A stretch of DNA of 64,000 bases, taken from Azoarcus olearius (GTDB lineage: Bacteria; Pseudomonadota; Gammaproteobacteria; Burkholderiales; Rhodocyclaceae). The position numbers and the translations under genes were made by a program. A model generated the notes under the pieces. It was given only the letters and a program-made list of their open reading frames with translations, did not search any database and had not been told where the DNA came from. Location: assembly GCF_001682385.1 (NCBI RefSeq), contig NZ_CP016210.1, positions 2,356,001 to 2,420,000 of the forward strand. The letters are read 5' to 3'. The first letter of the stretch is position 1; every line of letters starts with the position of its first letter. Below are positions 1 through 8,812 of the stretch, one piece after another.

Positions 1-612
1 GTCCGCGCGGCCGAGCGCACGCCGCCGGAGGAAACGTACTACCGCGCGCACATCGGCTACGGCATCAAGGCGCTCGCCGCGGTGCGCGAACTGCCGGTGG
101 CGGTACGCAACATCGTCGCCTGCCATCACGAGCACAGCGACGGCAGCGGCTTTCCGAACGCGCTGGCCGGCGAAAAGATTCCGCGGCTTGCCCGCATCGT
201 CGCCATCGCCAACCGCTACGACAACCTCTGCAATCCGTTCGACCTGACCACTGCAAAGACGCCGTCGGTGGCGCTGCGCCAGCTGTTTGCGGCCGAGGGC
301 AAGCACTTCGACGGCGCGCTGTTGCAGCTCTTCGTCAAGACGCTCGGGGTGTTTCCACCCGGCTCCTTTGTCCAGCTCTCCAACGGGGCGACGGGTCTGG
401 TCATCGAGACCCACGAAGACGATCTGCTGCATCCGCTGGTCATGCTGTATGACCGCGACGTGCCCCGCAGCGAAGCCATGCTGCTCGACCTCAAGGAGGT
501 CGAACTCAAGGTGGAGAGCGCGCTCAGCCCCGCGCGCCTGCCGCTGGAGGTCGTCGAATACCTCGCCCCGCGCGGCCGCGTGGATTACTACGTCGAAGGC
601 GCCGGCGGCTGA
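1..612 (+). CDS. HD-GYP-type phosphodiesterase domain protein, 3' part only
   Basis: The frame is already open at base 1, so the start lies outside the window; 203 C-terminal residues are visible. Visible residues 42-52 carry HHE...DGSGFP, the hallmark of the HD-GYP family, which usually hydrolyses cyclic di-GMP. The following segment reads IANRYDNL (about 69-76), where canonical HD-GYP proteins have IAD.YDAL, so an Asp normally counted as a metal ligand appears to be Asn. About 100 residues of C-terminal extension follow the HD core. Signalling through cyclic di-GMP is likely from the family; activity is uncertain because of the Asn and because the N-terminus, where a sensor domain would sit, is not seen. 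Confidence 0.75.
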   Translation, partial: VRAAERTPPEETYYRAHIGYGIKALAAVRELPVAVRNIVACHHEHSDGSGFPNALAGEKIPRLARIVAIANRYDNLCNPFDLTTAKTPSVALRQLFAAEGKHFDGALLQLFVKTLGVFPPGSFVQLSNGATGLVIETHEDDLLHPLVMLYDRDVPRSEAMLLDLKEVELKVESALSPARLPLEVVEYLAPRGRVDYYVEGAGG

Positions 613-652
613 CCCCCGCGCCCTCCCCCTACGCCCCCTCTACCCGGCCTCG

Positions 653-1543
653 ATGAGTTCCTCCCGACATTTGCTCCGCGCCGTCGCCATGCTGCTGGGC
701 GCGCTGTTCTTCTTCGTACTGCTCGACGCCACCGCCAAACACCTGGGCCAGACTTACCCGGTGCCCATGCTGGTGTGGGCGCGCTATGCCGCCCACTTTG
801 CGCTGATGCTGGTTTTCCTCGGCCCCTCGATGCGTTTTCGGCTGGTGGCTACCCACCGGCCTGCGCGCCAGGTCGTGCGCGCGGTTTGCTTGCTCGGCAC
901 CACGTTCTTCGGCATCGCCGCGCTGACACGGATGCCGCTGGCCGAAACCACCGCGATCGTGTTCGCGGCCCCGCTGATCGTGACCCTGTGCGCGCGTCCG
1001 CTGCTCGGCGAGCATATCGGCGTATTGCGCTGGATCGCGGTGCTGATCGGCTTCGTTGGCGTGCTGCTGATTGCCCGCCCCGGCAGCGGACTGGTCCGGG
1101 AGGGGGTGATGCTTGCGCTCGGCGGCGCCTTTTCCTATGCCGCCTATCAGATCCTCACCCGTCAGCTCTCGCCCACCGAGAATCCGGTAACGATGCTGTT
1201 CTACACCGCGATGATCGGAACGCTGGCAATGTCGGTGCTGCTGCCGTGGATCTGGAGCGGGCCGATGCCCGGCTGGCGGGACGGGCTGATGATCATGTCG
1301 CTCGGTGCCTTCGGCGGTATCGGCCACTTCCTGCTGACGCGCGCGTTCCGGGACGCGCCCGCCTCGGTGCTTTCGCCCATCCTGTACGTCCAGCTGGTCT
1401 GGGCCACCGTGGTGGGATGGATCGCTTTCGGGCATGTGCCGGACGGTGCCGCGATGCTGGGTATCCTGACTATCGCCACCGCCGGCGCCATCATCGCCAT
1501 CGACAGTCGCCGGGTGCCGGCCGCCGGACGCCACAAGGCCTGA
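653..1543 (+). CDS. EamA/DMT-family inner-membrane permease
   Basis: A 296-residue hydrophobic protein with about ten membrane segments in two repeated halves, the architecture of the drug/metabolite transporter superfamily. The end of the first half carries RMPLAETTAIVFAAPL and the second half ends with a similar helix pair (SPILYVQLVWATVVGWIAFG), both typical of EamA repeats. I place the start at the ATG at 653, directly before the first hydrophobic helix; the open frame runs further upstream but only through sequence overlapping the previous gene. No clear Shine-Dalgarno is visible. It follows the HD-GYP gene by 40 bases. Substrate cannot be predicted; family members export amino acids, nucleotides or drugs. 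Confidence 0.85.
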   Translation: MSSSRHLLRAVAMLLGALFFFVLLDATAKHLGQTYPVPMLVWARYAAHFALMLVFLGPSMRFRLVATHRPARQVVRAVCLLGTTFFGIAALTRMPLAETTAIVFAAPLIVTLCARPLLGEHIGVLRWIAVLIGFVGVLLIARPGSGLVREGVMLALGGAFSYAAYQILTRQLSPTENPVTMLFYTAMIGTLAMSVLLPWIWSGPMPGWRDGLMIMSLGAFGGIGHFLLTRAFRDAPASVLSPILYVQLVWATVVGWIAFGHVPDGAAMLGILTIATAGAIIAIDSRRVPAAGRHKA

Positions 1544-1590
1544 GCCACAACATCGAGATGCCCCGCGGAGGCCGGGCGCCCTTGCGGTGC

Positions 1591-1596
1591 TAGAAT
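1591..1596 (+). promoter_or_regulatory. Candidate -10 element (TAGAAT) for nadC
   Basis: TAGAAT lies 31 bases before the nadC start in the gap between the permease and nadC. No convincing -35 hexamer is seen at the usual distance, so this is only a candidate. Confidence 0.3.
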
Positions 1597-1626
1597 CGCC
1601 GTCCCGCAACTCGACCGTCTCCCGTC

Positions 1627-2475
1627 ATGACAATCTCAGAGCAACTCCGCGTCGAGATCCAGCGCAACGTATCCGCCTCGCTGGCGGAAGACATCGGCAC
1701 CGGTGACCTCACCGCCCGCCTCATCGCGGCCGAAACCGAAGCGCGAGGCCGCGTCATCACCCGTGAAGACGCCGTGGTCTGCGGCACCGCATGGTTCGAC
1801 GCGACCTTTGCCGCCCTGAGCCCGACCACCTCGGTGCTGTGGCACGTGCGTGACGGTGAACGGGTCGAAGCGGGGCAGCTGCTGTGCGAGGTGGACGCCA
1901 GCGCGCGCGTGCTGCTGACGGCTGAGCGTACCGCGCTCAACTTCCTGCAGCTCTTGTCCGGCACCGCCACCGTCACCCGCCGCTTCGTCGATGCCGTGGC
2001 CGGTACCCGCGCCAAGATCGTCGATACCCGCAAGACACTGCCCGGTCTGCGTCTGGCGCAGAAGTACGCGGTATCCGTCGGCGGCGGCACCAATCACCGG
2101 GTTGGCCTCTACGACGGCATCCTCGTGAAGGAAAACCACATCATCGCTGCCGGTGGTATCCGCCAGGTGGTGGAGCAGGCGCGAGCGATCGCGCCGTCCA
2201 ACGTCTTCATCGAGGTCGAAGTGGAGAACCTCGACGAGTTGCGCGAAGCGCTCGATGCCGGCGTCACCATGGTGTTGCTGGACAACATGAGCCTGGAAGA
2301 AATGCGCGAAGCGGTGAGGATCACCGCCGGGCGTGCCGAGCTTGAGGCTTCGGGCGGCGTCAATCTCGAGCGCGTGCGCGCGATCGCCGAAACCGGTGTG
2401 GACCGGATATCCATCGGCAGCCTGACCAAGGACGTCCGCGCGCTCGACCTCTCGCTGCGGCACGTCGAGGAATAA
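1627..2475 (+). CDS. nadC: Quinolinate phosphoribosyltransferase (decarboxylating)
   Basis: This 282-residue cytoplasmic enzyme converts quinolinate and PRPP to nicotinate mononucleotide, CO2 and pyrophosphate, the last quinolinate-specific step of de novo NAD synthesis. The length fits the family. Family motifs appear in order: EDIGTGDLT near residue 20, [13 protein letters not shown] near 100, [10 protein letters not shown] near 137, a [13 protein letters not shown] loop followed by ILVKENH near 150-170, and EASGGVN plus ISIGSLT in the C-terminal barrel. The Lys and Arg residues that hold quinolinate and the phosphates are inside these motifs. nadA and nadB are not in the window. It converges on thrC. 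Confidence 0.96.
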   Translation: MTISEQLRVEIQRNVSASLAEDIGTGDLTARLIAAETEARGRVITREDAVVCGTAWFDATFAALSPTTSVLWHVRDGERVEAGQLLCEVDASARVLLTAERTALNFLQLLSGTATVTRRFVDAVAGTRAKIVDTRKTLPGLRLAQKYAVSVGGGTNHRVGLYDGILVKENHIIAAGGIRQVVEQARAIAPSNVFIEVEVENLDELREALDAGVTMVLLDNMSLEEMREAVRITAGRAELEASGGVNLERVRAIAETGVDRISIGSLTKDVRALDLSLRHVEE

Positions 2476-2484
2476 GGGGCGCAA

Positions 2485-2516
2485 GCGGCCGCAGCACTTC
2501 GCGTGTTGCGGCCTTG
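2485..2516. terminator. GC-rich hairpin between convergent nadC and thrC
   Basis: GGCCGCA at 2487 pairs with TGCGGCC ending at 2513, with a smaller inner CAC/GTG pairing round TTCG. It lies ten bases after the nadC stop. The following bases are TTGCCCTTG rather than a proper T run, so it may act as a weak or factor-assisted terminator. A very similar hairpin stands at 22789-22818. Confidence 0.4.
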
Positions 2517-2653
2517 CCCTTGCCCGCTACGCGGCGCGGAACCAAGACTGGAGCCCCGCCGCCGTCACATCCCTTTGCCCCGCCGAGGCCCCCCCGGCGA
2601 TCCGAAGCCGCCTCGGCCACGTCAACGGACGCGGCCGAAGCACCACAACGGGG

Positions 2654-4117
2654 TCAGACCCGGGTAGTGATGAAGCGCTTCACGGCCTCGACATCCGGCG
2701 CCATCACTTCCACGCGCTGCGGCAGCGCTTCGATGCCTTCGAGGTCTGCAGGACGCTCGGGCTCACGGCCGAGCGCTTCCTGGATGGTTTCCGCAAACTT
2801 CACCGGCAGCGCGGTTTCCAGCACCAGCACCGGCACGCCGGCGGGCACTGTGTCCGCCTTCTCCCAAGCCACCTTTACGCCGTCCGCGGTGTGGGTGTCG
2901 ATCATCACGCCGTACTTGTCGAACACCTTGCGGATGGTCGCGAGGCGGTCGGCGTGCGAACTGCTGCCGGAGGCGAAGCCGAAGCCGCCGATGCGGGAGA
3001 ACTCGCCGGACGCGGTCAGATCGAAAGCGGCACCGCCGTCGACCTGCTTCCACAGCGCGGCCACCTTCTGCGGATCGCGGCCGACGAGGTCGAACACGAA
3101 ACGCTCGAAGTTGGACGCCTTGGAGATATCCATCGACGGGCTGGAGGTGACATGGGTTTCCGCCGCCTTGCGCGGGCGATAGACGCCGGTGCGGAAGAAC
3201 TCGTCGAGCACGTCGTTTTCGTTGGTGGCGAGGATCAGCTTGGCGACCGGAAGACCCATCTGGCGAGCGATATGGCCGGCGCAGATGTTGCCGAAGTTGC
3301 CCGAGGGCACGCAGAACGCGACCTGCTGGTCATTGCTCTCGGTGGCGGCGAAATAGCCCTTGAAGTAATAGACGATCTGCGCCGCGACCCGCGCCCAGTT
3401 GATCGAGTTGACCGCGCCGATCTTGTACTTCGCCTTGAAGGCGTGGTCGTTGGAGACCGCCTTCACGATGTCCTGGGCATCGTCGAACATGCCGGTGACG
3501 GCGATGTTGAAGATGTTGCCGTCCTGCAGCGAGTACATCTGGGCACGCTGGAAGGCGCTCATCTTGCCGTGCGGCGACAGCATGAACACGCGCACGCCGT
3601 GCTTGCCACGCATCGCGTACTCCGCGGCGGAGCCGGTGTCGCCCGAGGTGGCGCCGAGGATGTTGATGGTCTCGCCGCGCTTGGCCAGCACGTACTCGAA
3701 CAGGTTGCCGAGCAACTGCATCGCCATGTCCTTGAAGGCGAGCGTCGGGCCATTGGAAAGCTCAAGCAGGCCAAAGCTGCCCTTGCCCGCGGCATCCTTC
3801 TCCAGCCAGTGCACCGGGGTGATGTCGGCGGGGTTGTCGCCGGCGCGCACGTGGCGGTAGACATCGGCGGTGTAGGTCTTGTCGCAGATCGCCTTGAGGT
3901 CGGCGGCGGGAATGTCGGTGATGAACTTCGACAGGATGGCGAAGGCCAGGTCGGCGTAGGAGAGCTTGCGCCAGGCGTCGAGTTCGGCGCGGGTCACCTG
4001 CGGATAGGTTTCCGGCAGGTAGAGGCCGCCGTCGGGCGCCAGGCCGCCGAGCAGGATGTCGCAGAATTCGGGATTGGCGGGCTGGCCGGCGTGGCCGCGG
4101 GTGGAGATGTACTTCAC
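2654..4117 (-). CDS. thrC: Threonine synthase
   Basis: A 487-residue PLP enzyme that converts O-phosphohomoserine to threonine and phosphate. The N-terminus (YISTRG, then LLGGLAPDGGLYLPE) and NGPTLAFKDMAMQ near residue 115, whose Lys should hold PLP, identify the long proteobacterial class. The SGDTGSAAE and PSGNFGN motifs are also present. The start is GTG, preceded at seven bases by GAGGA. It lies 159 bases downstream of hom on the same strand and completes the path from aspartate semialdehyde to threonine apart from homoserine kinase, which is absent here. A hairpin in the hom-thrC gap could reduce read-through. Confidence 0.96.
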   Translation of the reverse strand: MKYISTRGHAGQPANPEFCDILLGGLAPDGGLYLPETYPQVTRAELDAWRKLSYADLAFAILSKFITDIPAADLKAICDKTYTADVYRHVRAGDNPADITPVHWLEKDAAGKGSFGLLELSNGPTLAFKDMAMQLLGNLFEYVLAKRGETINILGATSGDTGSAAEYAMRGKHGVRVFMLSPHGKMSAFQRAQMYSLQDGNIFNIAVTGMFDDAQDIVKAVSNDHAFKAKYKIGAVNSINWARVAAQIVYYFKGYFAATESNDQQVAFCVPSGNFGNICAGHIARQMGLPVAKLILATNENDVLDEFFRTGVYRPRKAAETHVTSSPSMDISKASNFERFVFDLVGRDPQKVAALWKQVDGGAAFDLTASGEFSRIGGFGFASGSSSHADRLATIRKVFDKYGVMIDTHTADGVKVAWEKADTVPAGVPVLVLETALPVKFAETIQEALGREPERPADLEGIEALPQRVEVMAPDVEAVKRFITTRV

Positions 4118-4236
4118 GGAACAGTCCTCGGGATCAGCGGATGTGCGCAGCGCGCCGGGCGGAGCGAACGCAAAGGCGAGAGTTTAGCGAAAGCAGGCCG
4201 GGGCTTCGCGGCTTTGTGCCGGCGGTAAACGAAGAA

Positions 4237-4254
4237 TCGGCGCCGGAGCGCCGA
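4237..4254 (-). terminator. Hairpin in the hom-thrC gap
   Basis: TCGGCGC and GCGCCGA form a perfect 7-bp stem round a CGGA loop, 22 bases beyond the hom stop. On the minus strand it is followed by ATTCTTCGTTT, a broken T tract. It could be a partial terminator or an mRNA stabilising element. Confidence 0.4.
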
Positions 4255-4276
4255 CTCAGCTTTAACCCGGCAGCGC

Positions 4277-5584
4277 TCAGAGGTTTTCGAGCCGCAGCTT
4301 GGTGACCTTGCCCACCACCACCGGCAGCGCTTCGATCTTGGCGATCGCGGCGTTGGCGTTCTTCTCCACCGTCTGGTGGGTCAGCATGATGATGTCGGTC
4401 TGCGCTTCGCCTTCGCCCGGCTCCTTCTGGATCATCGCGTCGATCGAGATGTCGCTGTCGGCGAGGATGCGGGTGATGTCGGCGAGCACGCCCGGCTTGT
4501 CATCCACCCGCAGGCGCAGGTAGTAGGAGGTGACCACTTCCTCGATCGGCAGAACCGCCACGTCCTGTACCTGGTCCGGCTGGAAGGCCAGGTGGGGCAC
4601 GCGGTGTTCCGGATCGGCGGTGTGCAGGCGGGTGACGTCGACCAGGTCGGCGATGACGGCCGAGGCGGTCGGCTCTGCGCCGGCACCCTTGCCGTAGTAC
4701 AGCGTCGCGCCGACGGCGTCGCCCTGCACCAGCACCGCGTTCATCGCGCCTTCCACATTGGCGATGAGGCGCTTTTCCGGGATCAGCGTCGGATGCACGC
4801 GCAGTTCCACGCCTTCGTCGCGGCGGCGGGCGATGCCGAGCAGCTTGATGCGGTAGCCGAGCTGCTCCGCGTAGCGGATGTCGGCGGCGTCGAGCTTGGT
4901 GATGCCTTCGACGTAGGCCTTGTCGAACTGCATGGGGATGCCGAAGGCGATCGCGCTCATGATGGTCGCCTTGTGGGCGGCATCGATGCCTTCGATGTCG
5001 AAGGTCGGGTCGGCTTCGGCATAGCCGAGCGCCTGGGCTTCCTTCAGCACGTCGGCGAACGGCAGGCCCTTGTCGCGCATTTCCGACAGGATGAAGTTGG
5101 TGGTGCCGTTGATAATGCCGGCCAGCCACTGGATGCGGTTGGCGGACAGGCCTTCGCGCAGCGCCTTGATGATGGGGATGCCGCCGGCCACCGCGGCCTC
5201 GAAGGCGACCATCACGCCGCGTGCCTGCGCCGCGGCGAAGATTTCGTTGCCGTGGACCGCGAGCAGCGCCTTGTTGGCGGTAACCACATGCTTGCCGTTC
5301 TCGATCGCCTTCAGCACCAGTTCGCGGGCGATGCCGTAGCCGCCGATCAGTTCGACGACGATATCGACTTCGGGGTCGGTCACGACCGCGAAGGCGTCGT
5401 CGGTGAGCTTGACCCCGCCGCCGGTGACGCTGCGGGCGAGCTCGAGGTTCTTGTCGGCCACCGCGGTAATTCGGATCGGACGCCCGGCGCGACGCGTGAT
5501 TTCTTCTTCGTTGCGTTTGAGGACGGTGAAGGTACCGCCGCCGACGGTTCCGATGCCCAGCAGGCCAACGTTGATCGGTTTCAT
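4277..5584 (-). CDS. hom: Homoserine dehydrogenase with C-terminal ACT domain
   Basis: A 435-residue NAD(P)H-dependent enzyme reducing aspartate semialdehyde to homoserine, the branch point for threonine and methionine. The N-terminal Rossmann fold shows GIGTVGGGTFTVL (residues 10-22) and ANKALLAVHG. The catalytic domain shows AAVAGGIPIIKALREGLS, GIINGTTNFIL and EADPTFDIEGIDAAHK. An ACT domain fills about residues 350-430 (YYLRLRVDDKPGVLADIT), implying allosteric feedback, probably by threonine. It is monofunctional: no aspartokinase domain is fused. It sits 44 bases downstream of alaA and upstream of thrC, all on the minus strand. Confidence 0.96.
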   Translation of the reverse strand: MKPINVGLLGIGTVGGGTFTVLKRNEEEITRRAGRPIRITAVADKNLELARSVTGGGVKLTDDAFAVVTDPEVDIVVELIGGYGIARELVLKAIENGKHVVTANKALLAVHGNEIFAAAQARGVMVAFEAAVAGGIPIIKALREGLSANRIQWLAGIINGTTNFILSEMRDKGLPFADVLKEAQALGYAEADPTFDIEGIDAAHKATIMSAIAFGIPMQFDKAYVEGITKLDAADIRYAEQLGYRIKLLGIARRRDEGVELRVHPTLIPEKRLIANVEGAMNAVLVQGDAVGATLYYGKGAGAEPTASAVIADLVDVTRLHTADPEHRVPHLAFQPDQVQDVAVLPIEEVVTSYYLRLRVDDKPGVLADITRILADSDISIDAMIQKEPGEGEAQTDIIMLTHQTVEKNANAAIAKIEALPVVVGKVTKLRLENL

Positions 5585-5628
5585 TCAGTGCTTCCGTTTC
5601 TGTCGTGTGAAAGGTGGTTCGGTGAGGT

Positions 5629-6957
5629 TCAGGTGCCGTGGCGCTTGCGATAGCCTTCGAGGAAGCGCGCAACGCGGCCGATGGCGTCGCGCAGGTCGTC
5701 CTCGTGCGGCAGGAAGACCAGGCGGAAGTGGTCCGGATCGGGCCAGTTGAAGCCCGTGCCCTGCACCAGCAGCACGCGCTCGGCTTCGAGCAGTTCGGCA
5801 ATGAAGGCCTGATCGTCCTCGATCGGGTAGATCTTCGGATCGAGGCGCGGGAACATGTACAGCGCCGCCTTGGGCTTGACGCAGCTCACGCCGGGGATGG
5901 CGGTGATCAGTTCGTGCGCGAGGTCGCGCTGGCGCCGCAGCCGGCCGCCGTCGGCGACGAGGTCGTCGATGCTCTGGTAACCGCCCAGTGCGGTCTGGAT
6001 CGCGTATTGGCCCGGCACGTTGGCGCACAGGCGCATCGAGGCCAGCATGTTGAGGCCTTCGATGTAGTCCTGGGCGTTGCGCTTGTCGCCACACACCACC
6101 ATCCAGCCGGCACGGTAACCGCAGGAACGGTAGTTTTTCGACAGGCCGTTGAAGATGATGGTCAGCACGTCTTCCGACAAAGCCGCCAGCGAGGTGTGCA
6201 CTGCGCCTTCGTACAACACCTTGTCGTACACCTCGTCGGCGTACAGGATCAGGTCGAACTCACGCGCCAGCGCGATGATGCCTTTCAGCACCGCTTCGGG
6301 GTACAGCGCGCCGGTCGGGTTATTCGGGTTGATCACCACGATCGCGCGGGTGTTGGGCGTGATGCGCTCGCGCATGTCGGCCAGATCGGGCAACCAGCCG
6401 TTGCCTTCGTCGCAGATGTAATGCACCGGCGTGCCGCCCGAAAGGCTCACCGCCGCGGTCCACAGCGGATAGTCCGGCGCGGGAACCAGCACTTCGTCGC
6501 CCGGGTTGAGCAGCGCGTTCATCGCCATCACGATCAGCTCGGACACGCCGTTGCCGATGTAGATATCTTCCATGCCCACACCCTTGATGTGCTTCTGCTG
6601 GGTGTAGTGCATCACCGCCTTGCGCGCGGCGAAGATGCCCTTGGAATCCGAGTAGCCCGCCGAATTCGGCAGGTTGCGGATCATGTCCATCTGGATTTCT
6701 TCGGGCGCGTCGAAGCCGAACGAGGCGAGGTTGCCGATGTTCAGCTTGATGATCTTGTGGCCCTCGTCCTCCATCTGCTTTGCGCGCGTGAGCACCGGAC
6801 CGCGGATGTCGTAGCAGACGTCCGCCAGCTTGGCGGATTTGCGCACGGCGCGCGGCGTGGAGAGCGGTGACGGACTCGCGGCGGCTGCACCGGCCTCGAC
6901 CGCAACCAGGGGTTCGGTGGGGGCTGGTGCCAGATTCAGAGTCTTCGCCGCGTTCAT
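5629..6957 (-). CDS. alaA: Alanine transaminase of the AlaA type
   Basis: A class I/II PLP aminotransferase of about 442 residues that matches Escherichia coli AlaA closely in remembered segments: VCYDIRGPVL, KLNIGN, EDIYIGNGVSELI, LVPAPDYPLWTAAVSLS, INPNNPTGA and NGLSKNYR, whose Lys binds PLP. AlaA makes alanine from pyruvate and glutamate. I place the start at the ATG at 6957, preceded by AGGACAAGG; the frame extends upstream but without family-like sequence. This leaves an unusual N-terminal extension of roughly 35 residues rich in Ala and Pro before the conserved core. It is probably co-transcribed with hom and divergent from the Mth938-type gene. Confidence 0.9.
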   Translation of the reverse strand: MNAAKTLNLAPAPTEPLVAVEAGAAAASPSPLSTPRAVRKSAKLADVCYDIRGPVLTRAKQMEDEGHKIIKLNIGNLASFGFDAPEEIQMDMIRNLPNSAGYSDSKGIFAARKAVMHYTQQKHIKGVGMEDIYIGNGVSELIVMAMNALLNPGDEVLVPAPDYPLWTAAVSLSGGTPVHYICDEGNGWLPDLADMRERITPNTRAIVVINPNNPTGALYPEAVLKGIIALAREFDLILYADEVYDKVLYEGAVHTSLAALSEDVLTIIFNGLSKNYRSCGYRAGWMVVCGDKRNAQDYIEGLNMLASMRLCANVPGQYAIQTALGGYQSIDDLVADGGRLRRQRDLAHELITAIPGVSCVKPKAALYMFPRLDPKIYPIEDDQAFIAELLEAERVLLVQGTGFNWPDPDHFRLVFLPHEDDLRDAIGRVARFLEGYRKRHGT

Positions 6958-7068
6958 GTCCTTGTCCTGTAAAGCGTAGATGGGATGGGCCGGCGGAATT
7001 GCCGGGCATCGGTCGGGAGCATCCACGCGCAGCCGCCGCCGCGCGCGAAAGGCTGTTATCTTAGCCCC

Positions 7069-7104
7069 GCGGCCGCAGGCCGGCAATTTGGCCCTCGCGG
7101 CCGC
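7069..7104. repeat. Inverted repeat built from two GCGGCCGC octamers
   Basis: GCGGCCGC at 7069 and again at 7097 flank an inner GGCC/GGCC pair, giving a long GC-rich hairpin 17 bases before the Mth938-type gene start. Its role is unknown. Hairpins containing the same octamer occur at 2485 and 22789. Confidence 0.45.
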
Positions 7105-7121
7105 CAGAACGGATTTCCGAC

Positions 7122-7502
7122 ATGAAGCTCAACCAGGACCAGAACGCAGGGATCAACATGGTGACCGGCTACGGGGCCGATCACCTCATGGTGAACAAGG
7201 TACGGCACGAGGGCAGCCTGTTGCTCACGGCGGACCGCATCGTGGCCGGCTGGGCGGCGGGCGGTTTCGAGGGCCTGACCGAAGCCGATTTTGCCGCCGC
7301 GCGCGACCTCGGCGTCGAGATCGTGCTGGTCGGCACCGGGGCGCGTCAGCGCTTTCCGCAACCGGCGCTGCTCCGGCCCCTGATCAACGCCCGCATCGGC
7401 TTCGAAATCATGGACCTCGCGGCAGCCTGCCGCACCTACAACATCCTCGTCGGCGAAGGCCGTTCCGTTGCGGCGGCGCTGATCCTCGACCCGCCTGCCT
7501 GA
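7122..7502 (+). CDS. Mth938-like domain protein
   Basis: A 126-residue single-domain soluble protein. The pattern GYGADHLMVN, ADRIVAGWA, EIVLVGTGARQRFP and a C-terminal DLAAACRTYNILVGEGRSVAAALI is that of the Mth938/DUF498 family, related to the human complex I assembly factor NDUFAF3. Its biochemical role in bacteria is not settled. It is a lone plus-strand gene between divergent alaA and the convergent MFS gene, whose stop codons are only five bases apart. Confidence 0.85.
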   Translation: MKLNQDQNAGINMVTGYGADHLMVNKVRHEGSLLLTADRIVAGWAAGGFEGLTEADFAAARDLGVEIVLVGTGARQRFPQPALLRPLINARIGFEIMDLAAACRTYNILVGEGRSVAAALILDPPA

Positions 7503-7507
7503 CCGCC

Positions 7508-8734
7508 TCAAGCCCGCCCTTGGGGAGGCGGCGACGTAAACCACAATGGCAGGTAGCTCAGTACCTGCAGCGTGACGAGGATGCCCAGTGCGACGCCCAG
7601 CGCCGCCGCCATCGCCATGCCGCCTCCGCGCAGGTGGTCCACGATCAGGCCGATGCCCCACTGCACTGCGAAGGCGCCGGCAAAGGCCATCAGGTTTACC
7701 GCGGTGCTGACGCGTGCGAACAAGGCGCGCGGAAAATGCGACGCGGCCGCGAGGTAGGACTGCGCATTCACCGCCGACAGCAGCCCGAGCAGGAACCACG
7801 CCGGGAACAACGGCGCAAGGTCGAACACGATCGCCGCCTCCACCGCCAACATGCCCGCATAGCCCAGCCGCATCAGGTGCAGCGGCCGCACCCCGCGCCG
7901 AGACAGGTGCGTACCCCAGGCGCCGACGGCAAGTTGTCCGCACAACATGCCTACGTTCAGCACGACCAGATAGTGCGCGGCCCTTGCCAGTTCCAGTCCG
8001 TTTACGTGCATCAACCACGGCACCGCCCATAGCCCCTGGAGCGCCATGAAGCCTCCTGTGAAACACGCGGAAGCGGCCGCAAAGCGAAGGAAGGCCGGGG
8101 AGCGGAAGATGCGTCCAACCGATGCAAGCGCCGCCCCGACCGTGTCCTTGGAGGTGTGCGCGGCCTCGTCCGGCAGGCCGGTGATCATCAGCACCGCAAC
8201 CACCAGTCCGCTGACGGCGACGAGCCAGAACACGCCGCGCCAACCCACCCACGGCAGCAACGCCTCCACCGGCGTGCTTGCCGTCAAGGCGCCCAGGGCG
8301 CCAGCGGCCATGATGAAGCCGGTCATGGAGCTTTGGCGTTCGGCGGGATACCAGGACGCGAAGCCCTTCAGCGCGCCCATCAGGCACGCCGAAACACCCA
8401 GCCCGATCATCGCCCGCCCCCCCGCGAGCGGCAGAAAGCCCTCGCCGAGCGCGAACACGGCCGCACCGCCCGCCGCGAGCAGCAACAGCAAGGCTTCGAC
8501 CCGGCGCGGGCCGTAGCGGTCGAGGGCGATCCCGACCGGAATCTGCGCCAGTCCGAAGGCGAGGAAATAAGTGCTGGTGAGTAGCCCGAGTTGAGCGCTG
8601 CTCAACCCGAGTTCCCCGGTCAGCGCAGGCGAAATCACCGCATTGACGGTACGCAGCAGATACGAGAGGTAGTAGCCGAGCGCGAACGTGACGAAGATGC
8701 GCAGCCCGGCCGGAGGGCGGACGACTGAGGTCAT
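7508..8734 (-). CDS. Major facilitator superfamily permease
   Basis: A 408-residue membrane protein with about twelve hydrophobic segments. The loop after helix 2 reads GIALDRYGPRRVE, the MFS signature GxxxDRxGxRR, and the second half has a related short loop (GTHLSRRGVRP). It starts 78 bases downstream of manC on the same strand and could share its transcript. The N-terminal half resembles nitrate/organophosphate-type MFS members only in general shape, so I assign no substrate. Confidence 0.85.
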   Translation of the reverse strand: MTSVVRPPAGLRIFVTFALGYYLSYLLRTVNAVISPALTGELGLSSAQLGLLTSTYFLAFGLAQIPVGIALDRYGPRRVEALLLLLAAGGAAVFALGEGFLPLAGGRAMIGLGVSACLMGALKGFASWYPAERQSSMTGFIMAAGALGALTASTPVEALLPWVGWRGVFWLVAVSGLVVAVLMITGLPDEAAHTSKDTVGAALASVGRIFRSPAFLRFAAASACFTGGFMALQGLWAVPWLMHVNGLELARAAHYLVVLNVGMLCGQLAVGAWGTHLSRRGVRPLHLMRLGYAGMLAVEAAIVFDLAPLFPAWFLLGLLSAVNAQSYLAAASHFPRALFARVSTAVNLMAFAGAFAVQWGIGLIVDHLRGGGMAMAAALGVALGILVTLQVLSYLPLWFTSPPPQGRA

Positions 8735-8812
8735 GCCGGAAGTCCTGCCGAAAACGCCTGATTGTGCCCGATCCGGGCACCGCCGGCCTCGCCGCGGACT
8801 ACCGGCGCCTCA

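Noticed and set aside
2891-5653. Long plus-strand frames antisense to thrC and hom
   Set aside because: Shadow frames of strongly conserved minus-strand genes; composition is Arg/Asp/Gly/Val-biased without domains.
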